Part shown: piece by piece, positions 9,391 through 19,051 of the stretch
How the letters are laid out: each line of letters starts with the position of its first letter
How positions within the stretch are numbered: the stretch's first letter is position 1
From: Arthrobacter citreus
GTDB lineage: Bacteria; Bacillota; Bacilli; Bacillales; Bacillaceae_G
Assembly (NCBI GenBank): GCA_013200995.1
Contig: CP053689.1
Span: 186,001-250,000 of the forward strand
Reading direction: 5' to 3'
Length of the DNA: 64,000 nt
The notes under the pieces: model-generated
Seen by the model: only the letters and a program-made list of their open reading frames with translations
What the model was told of the DNA's origin: nothing
The model's database searches: none
Made by a program: the position numbers and the translations under genes

Positions 9391-10527
9391 TTAGTCTTCT
9401 ATTTTATCCATATTTTCTAAGTTCTTATGTTGTTTATCTTTTCCAATATGGGTATAACTAGAGGTAATTTCACTTGATGTATGTCCTAATTGTGTTTGTA
9501 AACCAATTAGGTCTTTGTTTGCAGTCCAATGCTTTGTAGCAAAAGTATGACGTAATTTATGTGGTGTTAGTCGCTTATTCACATTAAACGCTTTTGAATA
9601 TTTCACTACTAGATCTTGAATGGTACGAGTAGAGAGAGGGGAGTAACTACCATTATATTTCGTGAAAAATACATGTTTTTCATCAGGAGCACAACCGTAA
9701 TTCTCGACTCTAGTATGTAAATACTCTTTTAATTCATCCATTGCTCTTGGATTTACAGTTACTTGAACCTTACTTGAATGACCTTTTCTAAATACCCCTA
9801 ATGAGTTTTCTTCAAAATTGATATCTTCTATTTGTAAAAAAGCAAGCTCAGATAATCGTAATCCGCTACCTAAAAAGAGTGATAAGATGGCTAAGTCTCG
9901 ATTCTTATCCCTTAAAAAATACCTCAATTTAATAGGAGAGAGTGTCTTTTCGTATTCTGCAGCAACAAAGTCCAAAAATCTCAAATCTTCATTTCCCTTA
10001 TATATTTTTTGTTCAAATGAATCCGCGCGTTTTACTGGATCTGAACTTACTTTAGTCGTTTCGATTTTTGCAAAGACATTTCGATAAAAATATGGTTCTT
10101 TGGTTATTGGATCTTCGTATTTTTGCGTTAAAAAGTTAAATAAGCTTTTTAACGCACTAATTCGTCTATTTACAGTTCTTTGTTCATATTTACCATCTAA
10201 GTAACCTTGGAATTCTTCAGCTTCATTTAAAGGTAACTCTGCAAGAACAGAAGTTGGTATATCAACCGGGGATATAGAATCTATGTTTAAATGTTCTAAC
10301 ACCCAATTGTTGTCTGCTAAAAAGTTAAAAAACAGTTTATAATCATTTGCATAGTTAAATAGAGTAGTAACTGATCTCTTCCTATTTTTCTGAAAGTACT
10401 TAAATACATAAGGTGGAAGAGAAGGGAGCAACATTTTTAATTGTTGTAGGTGCTTTTCTTGTTGTAAATTTTTGGTCTTAACTTCAAATAACTCAATATC
10501 CTTAAGAGTTTTTGATGTATGGCTCAT
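9391..10527 (-). CDS. XerS-like tyrosine recombinase
   Basis: 378-residue site-specific recombinase of the phage-integrase family, closest by eye to the single-recombinase XerS type of Firmicutes. The N-terminal SAM-like core-binding domain is followed by a catalytic domain with Arg224 (GSGLRLSEL), Lys248, the HKLRH box (His323, Arg326), His349 (QLGH) and the nucleophile Tyr358 (SSYTH). The set is complete. I chose the ATG at 10527 because AAGGAATG precedes it; an in-frame ATG at 10575 has no good ribosome binding site. Likely roles are plasmid dimer resolution or mobility of the surrounding DNA. No matching recombination site was identified. It is followed on the same strand by no other gene. 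Confidence 0.85.
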   Translation of the reverse strand: MSHTSKTLKDIELFEVKTKNLQQEKHLQQLKMLLPSLPPYVFKYFQKNRKRSVTTLFNYANDYKLFFNFLADNNWVLEHLNIDSISPVDIPTSVLAELPLNEAEEFQGYLDGKYEQRTVNRRISALKSLFNFLTQKYEDPITKEPYFYRNVFAKIETTKVSSDPVKRADSFEQKIYKGNEDLRFLDFVAAEYEKTLSPIKLRYFLRDKNRDLAILSLFLGSGLRLSELAFLQIEDINFEENSLGVFRKGHSSKVQVTVNPRAMDELKEYLHTRVENYGCAPDEKHVFFTKYNGSYSPLSTRTIQDLVVKYSKAFNVNKRLTPHKLRHTFATKHWTANKDLIGLQTQLGHTSSEITSSYTHIGKDKQHKNLENMDKIED

Positions 10528-10608
10528 GTTATCATTCCTTATTGCTTTTTTCGACAAAGTTCGCATATAATCCAATTTATACGCAGACTAATTAACATAA
10601 CTAAATTA

Positions 10609-11025
10609 TTAAAAAGTATCAGCAATTTTTAGTATATGTTGAGTAAATTTTTTAAAATCTCCAAGATGATTCTCAATAATTTTTTCAACGATATCGAGGT
10701 TAACACTTTGATAATCATGAACAGCAATATTTCGAAAACCTACCATGGCTTTTAGTTTCATAGATAATTTTTGGTCTAGAAGGGAATTCGAAACTAATAA
10801 ATCAAACGCATCTCGACTTGTTTGTGGTATTCCTAACTTTCTAACGGCTACCAAGTGCATAGCTAAATCAATACATGCTTCACAAGCTCTTTGTATGTTT
10901 AGAATAATAGAATCTTGTTTTGTATAATCTTCTAGATTAGACGAATTGTTATCATATACTTCATTTATTCTTGAAATACAACGTTCTATTGTGGAAATTT
11001 TATTTAAAATTACTTGATTATTCAT
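10609..11025 (-). CDS. hepT: HepT-like HEPN-family RNase toxin
   Basis: 138-residue all-helical HEPN protein (former DUF86). The RNase motif R-X4-H-X-Y is intact near the C-terminus (RNIAVHDY). HepT toxins cleave RNA and are silenced when the partner MntA adds AMP groups to the tyrosine of this motif. The ATG at 11025 follows AAGAGG and lies inside the end of mntA; the 8-base overlap signals translational coupling with the antitoxin made first. Such pairs often stabilise plasmids or act in phage defence. Confidence 0.85.
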   Translation of the reverse strand: MNNQVILNKISTIERCISRINEVYDNNSSNLEDYTKQDSIILNIQRACEACIDLAMHLVAVRKLGIPQTSRDAFDLLVSNSLLDQKLSMKLKAMVGFRNIAVHDYQSVNLDIVEKIIENHLGDFKKFTQHILKIADTF

Positions 11026-11422
11026 AAATAGAACCTCTTTTCTTAATGTCATCTATTATTTCTTTCCGTTCTTCATTTAATTTTGCATACATTTTTAGAA
11101 CTTTTATTTCAAAATTTATTCTCCGTTCAATATCTGAACAGTATATTACCTTGCCATTGTGTATAATTTCGGCCTGGAATACAGTTGAAGAAGTGTTTAA
11201 ATCAATTAAATCGACGTTATTATTTAATAGATTTGCAAGTTCTTGTGATAATAAAAATCGTTCATAATTACTTAAACTGATATCACTAAGATATGCCATA
11301 TCTAAATCACTATCTGGTCGCATGCGATCCTGAGCCGCTGAACCAAACAAGATTATTACATAGGGATCAATTTTTTTTATTAACACGTTTATTAATTCTT
11401 GTAGTTTTTCTTGAGGAATCAT
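11018..11422 (-). CDS. mntA: MntA-like minimal nucleotidyltransferase antitoxin
   Basis: 134-residue minimal nucleotidyltransferase with the GS-X10-DXD signature (Gly27, Ser28, Asp39, Asp41; GSAAQDRMRPDSDLD). In characterised MntA/HepT pairs this enzyme AMPylates HepT and so neutralises it. A perfect AGGAGGT precedes the ATG, and a TATAAT hexamer lies about 40 bp upstream at 11462-11467. It is the first gene of a two-gene operon and overlaps hepT by 8 bases. Confidence 0.87.
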   Translation of the reverse strand: MIPQEKLQELINVLIKKIDPYVIILFGSAAQDRMRPDSDLDMAYLSDISLSNYERFLLSQELANLLNNNVDLIDLNTSSTVFQAEIIHNGKVIYCSDIERRINFEIKVLKMYAKLNEERKEIIDDIKKRGSIYE

Positions 11423-11878
11423 ACAGATTTACCTCCTAAAATATGTAAATTATACTAATCATTATACCACATCTAAAATGCTTTAATACACTTCGCGTTT
11501 AATTTGTATTATATGCGAAGTGTATTTCCAACTATTCCTTTCCTGACTCCTTAACTTCTTCTTTCTTAAGGACCAAAATAAATTGCCTACTATTTGATAA
11601 TATTTAGGATTTATTATTAGAAAATATTCATGTGGAGATAGAGAGATTTACAGATTCTAATTCAACTAACGAATGCCATTTAGTTGTACAACATAATCGC
11701 ATAATGGAATAAATAAAGGGTCTTCACAAGAAGATTTCTTATTTTTGAGCTAAATTGATTTTGGTAAAAAATAAAATAAAAATGATTCATTTTCACGAAA
11801 TTAAAACCATATCAATTTCAAATATAATAAAAATACCTACTTCTATCAAACTCATTTTTATTAATAAAGGAGAAAGTA
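11423..11878. other. Intergenic region with a 12-bp perfect inverted repeat
   Basis: No gene seen. AATACACTTCGC at 11485-11496 is repeated inverted at 11515-11526 around an 18-base loop, with no T-run in either direction. It lies just upstream of the mntA promoter, so an operator or structural element is possible. The rest is unremarkable A/T-rich DNA. Confidence 0.4.
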
Positions 11879-12181
11879 ATGGATTTTTTTATTCAATTAA
11901 TCATTTCTAGTATACTCATTTTATTTAATTTATCTATTCCGAAGATTTTTTCTAGTTCAAAAATTAAACTGATAAACTTTAAGAACAAAACCATAAACCG
12001 TAAAGAAATAATAGTAATAATAACTGGTTTAACTATTTTAATTATTGGTATTATCGGTATTTATTTTTTTGCTGAACGTAATGAAAGACTAACATTAATA
12101 TTAATTTTCGGTACCTTTATGAATTTGTTACAACAATTCATTTTAAGACTTATTAATAAAAAGATAATGGACCCTTCTTAA
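11879..12181 (+). CDS. Small membrane protein of unknown function
   Basis: 100 residues, with a good AAAGGAG before the ATG. Hydrophobic segments span about residues 3-20, 44-66 and 71-88, separated by a basic linker (KIKLINFKNKTINRK), so two or three membrane passes are likely. No family recognised. It is followed by its own terminator. Confidence 0.65.
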   Translation: MDFFIQLIISSILILFNLSIPKIFSSSKIKLINFKNKTINRKEIIVIITGLTILIIGIIGIYFFAERNERLTLILIFGTFMNLLQQFILRLINKKIMDPS

Positions 12182-12214
12182 GCCAAAAAATGCTTTAGTT
12201 GTATAAGTAAAAGC

Positions 12215-12240
12215 AAAGATCACTATTTTGTGATCTTTTT
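12215..12240 (+). terminator. Terminator after the small membrane protein
   Basis: Perfect stem AAAGATCAC / GTGATCTTT, loop tattttt-like, then TTCTTT. Confidence 0.8.
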
Positions 12241-12278
12241 CTTTCCTCTAAAATCAACATTTTACTTTAATAGAGCAT

Positions 12279-12308
12279 TAAAAAAGACTCCGGTGTAAAC
12301 CAGAGCCT
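12279..12308 (-). terminator. Terminator after protease 2
   Basis: Read on the minus strand: GGCTCTGG ... CCGGAGTC (with two G-U pairs in RNA) followed by TTTTTT. It is 30 bp beyond the protease 2 stop codon. Confidence 0.75.
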
Positions 12309-12337
12309 ATTAAATCAACGATTCTTATTTTTTTGTA

Positions 12338-15300
12338 TTAATTTATTCCTAATGCACTCTTAACAGTTTCTAAAGTTTGTCCTTTATATTTCGTTTGAGG
12401 TGTTGGTGCATAGTTAATTGTAGGGTTTTGCATTAAGTAGTTATTCTCTACATATTCCATATCTTTTTCATCAACTACACCGTCAAAGTTAATATCTGCA
12501 TCACGTTTATTTGTTCCCCAATATGTTTGTAAGTAAAGTGCATCCTTTACATCAATGACATCATCTTTATTTACATCCCCTGCGTACGTTGGTTGTAATC
12601 CATATAGATAAAGGTTTTGATGAGTTACTTTTCCATCTTCATGGAATCCAATCTTAAAGTTTTTGTGCACTGTAAAATGTCCAGGGATATTGACTTGTAG
12701 CTCGTACGTATCATCCGTTAATGGTAAATTTGGTACTTGGAATGTATCAGAAGAATCATTTAACCCCTGGTAAACAGTACCGTTTGAACTTGTTGCTGTT
12801 ATTTTTATGCCCAATTTTGAATAATCAAGCGTAGTTCCACCTATTGGTTGACCATTTGGAGCCAAGAATGCTTCTGCAGCTTTCGGTCCACGAAGTAAAG
12901 AATACGTCGGATCTATATATGCTACACTTGGATTACTACTCGGAACTACAGTTGTTGAGTTATTACTATCTGTTACTGATACGTTATATAATCCCTGTGT
13001 CCCTGGGAACATAACAGGATATGCACTATAATTAGTACTCATTTTAAACGCTGCATCCGCAAGTTTTAAATCACCTGATAGTGGAGCAACTCCATCCTTT
13101 GTTTTGATTGTAATTGTAGTTGTATAATTACTTGCTCCTGGAGCAACTGGAGTATCTGTCACAGTCATGTCAACTTTATCGGCTACACTTGGATCAAGTG
13201 TAAGATTCATTGATGCAACATTTGCATAATGATAGAATTTATAAACAACTTGTTTGACATCTTTTGCTTTGTTTAACAATAGCGCCGCATGAGTTGTTTC
13301 ACCCATTTTTGCCGTGCGATCTTGGGGTTGTATATATCCATATGTTACGTCGTCGCGTGTAACAAAGATATCTCTACCACCAACAAATGTTTTATTCGTT
13401 GCCGCATCAATTGCATAGAAGTCAAGTTCCATTGGCCTAGTTGCAACTGTTGGAACTGTTACAGAGAATGTACCGTCTGGATTTACTGGTACTGATATCG
13501 CTCTTCCACCTAAATAGTCTTGATAATAAACTTTTGTACTACCTTGATTAAAGTTCATGCCAAGCTTTTGCATTTCTTCCGTTTCTTTATCATAAACCGA
13601 ACCAGTAAATGTGACACTAGATTCACCATTTTTATATTTAACAATATCTGGAGCATTTACTGTTAGTTTAGGGGCTGTGTTATCAAAATAAATTGGTGCT
13701 TCCTGTGAGAATGTTTTTCCTGCGTCATTCGTACCAATTATTTTGATTTTGTAATAACCTGGTTTCGCCATATCTGAAGTGTACTCGAATGGGTGGTCAT
13801 CATTCCCCGTAGGCTTGTAATATTGACCATTAAATATATGACTTACTGTATAAGTGATATTTTCATCCATTCCTAGCCCATCCATGGATCCAAGATATCC
13901 TAGCTCTTTACCTGTATTGCCATCTTCAAGAATTGCATCAAATGTACGCATGTGTGATTTAAGACTCATAATCGCATTTGTATATACTAATTGACCTGGA
14001 ATTCCATAATCAAATACTTGCGTAAATGCTTGTGGCGTAAACGAGATTGGATTCATACCTTCTTCCACTGTTTTAATCGCAAAAGGTAATTGGTATGTTT
14101 CCGCTGGATTATCATGGTTTGTATACGTTACAAATCCTTCATAAATACCTAATTTAGCTGACTTTGGCACTGTAATCGCTACAGTTGATTTCTTTTTCGA
14201 ATTTGCCCCAACTTTAATGGATTTATCCGTCACAATTTGCACACCATTGTCATCAGCATTTAATGAACCACGACGGTCAGCTTGGTACGTTACTTTTACA
14301 TCATAAGTTTTTGCTTGATTACTATTGTTATATATATTGACTGAACGTTGGTCACTTATATTTTGTCCAGCTGGTGCAAACACACCAAATGCAAGCGCAC
14401 CGGTTAAGTCTTTAACTGTTTTAAGATTTCCTTTTTTATCTACTACACCTTTCGTTTCGTCCACTACTTCAATTCTCGTTTGTGAGTGAATAGCTTCATA
14501 AGGATCTACTTGTCCAGCACCAGTTTCAAATACACTATAATCACCATTTAATGGGTCAGCTGTATTCATTAATGTTTGTTTCACTTGTGCTGGTGTTAAA
14601 TTTGGATTTGCTTGTAATAATAAAGCTGCAACTCCAGCTACGTTAGGTGTAGCCATCGATGTACCAGATAAATTATCGTACGCATACTGATAATTTCCAA
14701 TTTGATCTGCACCATGCATATAGGATGGAACTGTTGAGAATACTGCAACACCTGGTGCAGTTACTTCAGGTTTAATATCATATGTGATACGAGCTGGTCC
14801 ACGAGAACTGAATGACGCCAATGTACTTCCTGGATTCGTTATTTGTCCCATTTCATCAAATGAGAATGTTGGCGTACCTGTACCAAGTTTAGCGATCAGG
14901 TCATTACCTTGCTCATATGACATAGAGAAGGTCGGAATCATTCCATAGCCCGCACCTAAGTATGCTGGAATAAACCCTTCACCAGCTATATTGTCAGCCA
15001 TAAGAACTGCTGCTGCACCATGTTTTTGGGCAATTGTGATTTTATCAATTAGCGCATTTAAACCTCGTTTTACGAGTACGATTTTACCATTCACATCGAT
15101 ATTTTTATAATCCGTATCTGCACCGTAATTCGGTACTAAAACGATTGGTAAATTTTTTCCTTTTAAACTATCTACATTGTCGTTTAAACCTTTACCTAAT
15201 AATTTTAAATCAGCACTTACATCAGACGTTCCATGTAATGTACCTTTTGATGTAGCAATGACTGTTTTTGTATCATTTGCACCAACTGTAATTGGCAATG

Positions 15301-16528
15301 CCGCAGCTCCAGGCGCACCTACTGTATACATGCCATTACCAGCATTACCAGCCGCTACAACTGCCGTTACACCAGAAAGGACTGCGTTGTTTAAGGCAAG
15401 ACTTTCAACATTTTCTGGATCATTTACGCTAGCGCCAAGTGATAAATTGATAACATCCATGCCGTCAGATATCGCCTTATCAATCCCACCTAAAACATTT
15501 TCTGTTGTACCCGAACCAAATTTTCCTAATACACGGTATACATACAAATCAGCATCAGGTGCAACACCCGTTACAGCGTAATCCGTGTTATTTTTCCCAC
15601 GTCCAGCGATTATGCCTGATACATGTGTTCCATGTTGCGTATAGTAAGTTTCGCCTGTAATTGTGTCCTTTTCTCCTAGCCCAGATTTTTTCCAATCATC
15701 GTAAGTTGTTTCCATTGGGTCTGCATCATTGTCAACAAAATCCCAACCTTTTACAGAACTAGGACTGATTGTCTTTGGATCAACACCAGGTTGTGCACGA
15801 TAGCCTTTATAAGCATCCGTTAAATCTGGGTGATTATAATCAATACCTGTATCAATGACTCCTACTTTAACGCCTTTTCCAGTAAATCCTTCTGCGTGCA
15901 ATTTGCTTACACCAGGAAATACTTCCGTTTCCGTTTTCGTCGTTGTTGTCGTACCTTGTGCACTTTCAGTTGCTTTTTCTGGCTCAATTTGAATTACATT
16001 ATTTGGCCAAACAGCTTTAACAGCCTTAGATTTTAACAATGACTTAACTTTATTCGCTGGCAAGTCAATCGCAACACCATTTAAGGTATTCTTGTATGTT
16101 CGGTTAATTTTATAAAGATTTTTGTTTTCTTTTAAATCATCTTTAAAAATAGTTTGTAAATCAGTTTTAAATGTTTCTTGGGCATCGTCGGCCTGTTGAT
16201 TTGCATCATCAAGAGATAAACTGTTACCTTCTGCGGCCTCTTCTAAAACGGCTACTTTTGCTGGCTGTTCTTTAAACTCGACGATTACTGATAGATTTTT
16301 AGAACTCTGTAAGTCTACTGAAGAAGGTAACTGTAATCCTTCTTGACTAGTAACCTCTATTTTTTTTAAAGCTTGACGTTGCTCAGGTGTAAGCTTTGAC
16401 AGCACTTCTTCAATTGAAGATTGTGTTGCCGCCTTTGCAATTGGTTGATGTTGGTTTACTGGAAATGCGTTCAGTAAAACGCCAGTACTTAATGTCAATA
16501 TTGCTGTTCCTTTAATTAAACGATTCAA
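12338..16528 (-). CDS. Secreted S8 serine protease with C-terminal dockerin-like module (paralogue 2)
   Basis: 1396-residue extracellular subtilase. Signal peptide (1-~34, ending AKA), I9-type propeptide (~75-180), S8 domain with Asp226 (VIDTGID), His299 (HGTHVSG), Asn395 and Ser624 (SGTSMATP). A PA-type insert lies at ~440-545, then beta-sandwich domains, a dockerin-like double calcium loop (DVNKDDVID ~1318; DINFDGVVD ~1345) and the tail KYKGQTLETVKSALGIN. It starts with TTG after AGGGGG. The signal peptide and tail are nearly identical in style to paralogue 3, so these two arose by duplication. Its promoter shares a specific layout with paralogue 3 and with the TPR/HTH regulator at 27.3 kb. 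Confidence 0.93.
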   Translation of the reverse strand: MNRLIKGTAILTLSTGVLLNAFPVNQHQPIAKAATQSSIEEVLSKLTPEQRQALKKIEVTSQEGLQLPSSVDLQSSKNLSVIVEFKEQPAKVAVLEEAAEGNSLSLDDANQQADDAQETFKTDLQTIFKDDLKENKNLYKINRTYKNTLNGVAIDLPANKVKSLLKSKAVKAVWPNNVIQIEPEKATESAQGTTTTTKTETEVFPGVSKLHAEGFTGKGVKVGVIDTGIDYNHPDLTDAYKGYRAQPGVDPKTISPSSVKGWDFVDNDADPMETTYDDWKKSGLGEKDTITGETYYTQHGTHVSGIIAGRGKNNTDYAVTGVAPDADLYVYRVLGKFGSGTTENVLGGIDKAISDGMDVINLSLGASVNDPENVESLALNNAVLSGVTAVVAAGNAGNGMYTVGAPGAAALPITVGANDTKTVIATSKGTLHGTSDVSADLKLLGKGLNDNVDSLKGKNLPIVLVPNYGADTDYKNIDVNGKIVLVKRGLNALIDKITIAQKHGAAAVLMADNIAGEGFIPAYLGAGYGMIPTFSMSYEQGNDLIAKLGTGTPTFSFDEMGQITNPGSTLASFSSRGPARITYDIKPEVTAPGVAVFSTVPSYMHGADQIGNYQYAYDNLSGTSMATPNVAGVAALLLQANPNLTPAQVKQTLMNTADPLNGDYSVFETGAGQVDPYEAIHSQTRIEVVDETKGVVDKKGNLKTVKDLTGALAFGVFAPAGQNISDQRSVNIYNNSNQAKTYDVKVTYQADRRGSLNADDNGVQIVTDKSIKVGANSKKKSTVAITVPKSAKLGIYEGFVTYTNHDNPAETYQLPFAIKTVEEGMNPISFTPQAFTQVFDYGIPGQLVYTNAIMSLKSHMRTFDAILEDGNTGKELGYLGSMDGLGMDENITYTVSHIFNGQYYKPTGNDDHPFEYTSDMAKPGYYKIKIIGTNDAGKTFSQEAPIYFDNTAPKLTVNAPDIVKYKNGESSVTFTGSVYDKETEEMQKLGMNFNQGSTKVYYQDYLGGRAISVPVNPDGTFSVTVPTVATRPMELDFYAIDAATNKTFVGGRDIFVTRDDVTYGYIQPQDRTAKMGETTHAALLLNKAKDVKQVVYKFYHYANVASMNLTLDPSVADKVDMTVTDTPVAPGASNYTTTITIKTKDGVAPLSGDLKLADAAFKMSTNYSAYPVMFPGTQGLYNVSVTDSNNSTTVVPSSNPSVAYIDPTYSLLRGPKAAEAFLAPNGQPIGGTTLDYSKLGIKITATSSNGTVYQGLNDSSDTFQVPNLPLTDDTYELQVNIPGHFTVHKNFKIGFHEDGKVTHQNLYLYGLQPTYAGDVNKDDVIDVKDALYLQTYWGTNKRDADINFDGVVDEKDMEYVENNYLMQNPTINYAPTPQTKYKGQTLETVKSALGIN

Positions 16529-16569
16529 CTGCTTTTTCCCCCTATTAACAAACTTATCTTACTAGTATG

Positions 16570-16616
16570 ATTATATAGAAAGTTTGCAATATTTAGATTT
16601 TGACATTTTCTATCAA
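16570..16616 (-). promoter_or_regulatory. Promoter of protease 2 with TTGA-N9-TCAA box
   Basis: On the plus strand: -10 box (ATTATA, 16570-16575), 21-bp spacer, ATTTTGACA (16597-16605), and the palindrome TTGA-N9-TCAA (16600-16616). There is no recognisable -35 box at the normal distance, so an activator is probably needed. The same motif and identical 21-bp spacing occur before protease 3 and before the regulator gene. Confidence 0.65.
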
Positions 16617-17002
16617 TTCCACTAAATAACTCGACAATTAATGTCGAATTATCTATTTGTCATTGAACTTAACAGTTAATATCAAAGAACTCCCAGTTAA
16701 ACAATCTCCCCTTTTACTATGTGCTAAATTTTATCTGAGTTATTCTAGTGTTATAATTCGAGTTTCTAGATTAAGAGATAGGGCGTATTGAATCCAGAGC
16801 AAAATGAAGAATGATTTCGAATTTATCAATGTTTAATGAATAAAAAACCAAATTGATGTGGGTATATGGATTTTTTGAAAAATGACTCTTTTTCTATAAA
16901 TATTTATTGTACCAAAAGGCTTTGAACGATTTTGTTAATGCTCATTTAGATTATTAGAGGATAATTAATAATAAGTATTATTTTCTTTATTCCACAATGA
17001 AT

Positions 17003-17120
17003 TAAAAAATCGGTAACCTCTATTAGTGATTACCGATTTCAGAATGTCGACAAAAGGGGTTCAGAATGTTCAAATTCCGAGCCCCTTTTGTCATTTTTTA
17101 TTTTGATTGAGAATAGAGTC
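17003..17120. repeat. Left copy of a ~115-bp double-hairpin inverted repeat
   Basis: Two adjacent hairpins: AATCGGTAA ... TTACCGATT (17018-17038) and CAAAAGGGG ... CCCCTTTTG (17051-17090). The whole stretch, including flanking bases such as GAATAGA, matches the reverse complement of 21345-21478. It therefore bounds, with that copy, the efflux and transposase segment. It also acts as a plausible terminator between the divergent units. Confidence 0.7.
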
Positions 17121-17237
17121 CTTTTATCGACATTTTTTTTCTGTTTTGATCCACTCTATGTCACATTAGCCATGTTTATTAAATTCTTTTAAAAAAACTG
17201 TAATGAACTTGTGCAAACATTAGTTTTTTAATATTAC

Positions 17238-18029
17238 TTAACGTCGACCAGATTTTCGATGGAATAACCAATTTGACCATATAAATGAGCCTACTAAAAT
17301 AAATAGACACCATCCGATTGCCCACCAAATATGATTTTGAACATTTCCACCATTTAGTAAGTTTCGAATGGTTTCCGTAAGAGGCGTAATAGGTTGGTTT
17401 TCCGCAATCCCACGTAACCATTTTGGCATTGTGGATGTTGGGACAAATGCGCTTGATAAATACGGTAAGAAAAGTAGGATAAATCCGTACCCACTTGCCG
17501 CTGAAGGACTACTTACGAGTAAACCAATTGCAGCAAAAAGCCATGTAAAAGCTAATATAAATAACACAATTATTCCAATCGCTGAAATCCATTCTGTAAA
17601 AGTACAATTTGGTTCGTATCCTACCATAAATGCTACAAAAATCACGATACCAGTTGCTAAAAGATTTCTAAGTAAACTTGCAACGACATGGCCGGTTATA
17701 ACACCACTGCTTTGAATCGGCATCGTTCGAAAGCGATCCATTATACCATTTGTCATATCAGTAGAAATATCTACAGCTGTACTGGAAGATCCAAACGCTG
17801 CACAAAGTAAAATAATTCCTGGGACAACATAATTCACATATTGACCACTTGGATCGATTGCTCCTCCAAAAACATAGGTAAACATAAGCATCAACATGAT
17901 TGGTAACATAATTGAAGTTATTAAAACCTCTATATTTCGCGTGCTTTGTAACAAACTACGTTTAATAAACACACGATTACTAACGAAGAGTGATAACTTT
18001 TTAGTTTGAAGTACTTCTACTTTTTCCAT
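17238..18029 (-). CDS. DrrB-like ABC-2 transporter permease
   Basis: 263-residue membrane component of a drug-export ABC pump. Six hydrophobic segments are visible from about residue 35 on, and the ABC-2 signature region (YLSSAFVPTSTMPKWL) precedes the last helices, as in DrrB-type permeases. It begins 3 bp after the stop of the ATPase gene and is clearly its partner. Substrates are likely amphipathic antibiotics or lipids. A divergent TetR gene probably controls the pair. Confidence 0.85.
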   Translation of the reverse strand: MEKVEVLQTKKLSLFVSNRVFIKRSLLQSTRNIEVLITSIMLPIMLMLMFTYVFGGAIDPSGQYVNYVVPGIILLCAAFGSSSTAVDISTDMTNGIMDRFRTMPIQSSGVITGHVVASLLRNLLATGIVIFVAFMVGYEPNCTFTEWISAIGIIVLFILAFTWLFAAIGLLVSSPSAASGYGFILLFLPYLSSAFVPTSTMPKWLRGIAENQPITPLTETIRNLLNGGNVQNHIWWAIGWCLFILVGSFIWSNWLFHRKSGRR

Positions 18030-18032
18030 GAT

Positions 18033-18917
18033 TTAGTTACTCTCCTTTCTAGTATTTGTTAACGTTAAGAAAACATCATCTAAGCTCGGTCTTCGTATAT
18101 AAACATTAGAATCATTTGGAAGCTCAGCATCCATGTGATGTATTGCTCTTTTAATTTCATCAATACTCCCATTCGTTGAGATTTCTTGAATAATTTCATC
18201 ATTAAAATCTCGAACTTCAATGACAGTACCCCCAATTTGTTTTTTCATCTCAGCAGGGGTTCCGCTCGCAATGATTCGGCCATTTGCTAAAAATACTATT
18301 GTGTCTGCTAATTGATCCGCTTCTTCTAAATATTGAGTTGTTAATAACACCGTGACACCATCATCTTTCAATTGATGTATAATTTCCCACAATGCGCGTC
18401 TACTTTTAGTGTCTAACCCTGTTGTTGGTTCATCTAAAAAAAGAAGTGGTCTTTTAACAACAAGACTAATGGCTAAGTCCAATCGTCTGCGCATACCACC
18501 TGAAAAAGTTTTTACTTGTTTTTTAGCAGATTCTTTTAATTCGAATTGATCTAATAAGAAATCTGCTCGTTTATGTGCTTCTTTTTTTGATAAACCTGAA
18601 AGTTCCCCCATCATTAGGAGATTCTCTTTTGCAGTTAATATTTCATCAACAGCGGCAAATTGACCTGTAAGACTAATAGAATTTTTAACTCCAAGAGAGT
18701 TTTTTGTCATATCAAAACCGTTTAATGTGATTTTTCCATCATCAGGTGTTATTAATGTTGAAAGTACGTTAATTAAAGTAGTTTTTCCTGCTCCATTTGG
18801 CCCGAGTAAGGCAAGGATTTCTCCTTTTTTTACTGTTAAATCTAACCCATCTAAAACAATTTGTTTGCCAAATCGTTTTTGTAATCCACTTATTTCTAAA
18901 ATAAGATCACTAATCAT
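18033..18917 (-). CDS. DrrA-like ABC transporter ATPase
   Basis: 294-residue cytoplasmic ATPase. Walker A GPNGAGKTT (near residue 40), Q-loop, signature SGGMRRRLDLA, Walker B LLFLDEPTTGLD and a C-terminal DUF4162-type extension ending in SLDDVFLTLT, all typical of daunorubicin-resistance type DrrA proteins. It is first in the two-gene operon with the permease and faces the TetR gene across an operator-rich 134-bp gap. The ribosome binding site is AAGGAGG. Confidence 0.9.
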   Translation of the reverse strand: MISDLILEISGLQKRFGKQIVLDGLDLTVKKGEILALLGPNGAGKTTLINVLSTLITPDDGKITLNGFDMTKNSLGVKNSISLTGQFAAVDEILTAKENLLMMGELSGLSKKEAHKRADFLLDQFELKESAKKQVKTFSGGMRRRLDLAISLVVKRPLLFLDEPTTGLDTKSRRALWEIIHQLKDDGVTVLLTTQYLEEADQLADTIVFLANGRIIASGTPAEMKKQIGGTVIEVRDFNDEIIQEISTNGSIDEIKRAIHHMDAELPNDSNVYIRRPSLDDVFLTLTNTRKESN

Positions 18918-18951
18918 GTGATGTCCTCCTTCATTTGGTAAACTTTATACG

Positions 18952-18999
18952 ATATAAACTGTTTATATTATACACTGTTTGTTGCATAAACAGTATAAT
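18952..18999. promoter_or_regulatory. TetR operators in the drrAB-tetR divergent promoter
   Basis: Two palindromes: ATATAAAC-T-GTTTATAT (18952-18968) and ACTGTTT-gttgcat-AAACAGT (18974-18994). They share the half-site ACTGTTTa. A TATAAT follows for the rightward tetR promoter (18994-18999) and ATTATA (18967-18972) is the leftward -10. Both are overlapped by the palindromes, as expected for a self-regulated TetR repressor. Confidence 0.65.
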
Positions 19000-19051
19000 A
19001 TATATACAATTAGTTGACAATACTTTTTTAGTAAAAAATGGAGTGAGCGAT

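Noticed and set aside
17179-17421. 80-codon minus-strand frame
   Set aside because: Lies in another frame over the end of the DrrB-like permease gene; a shadow.
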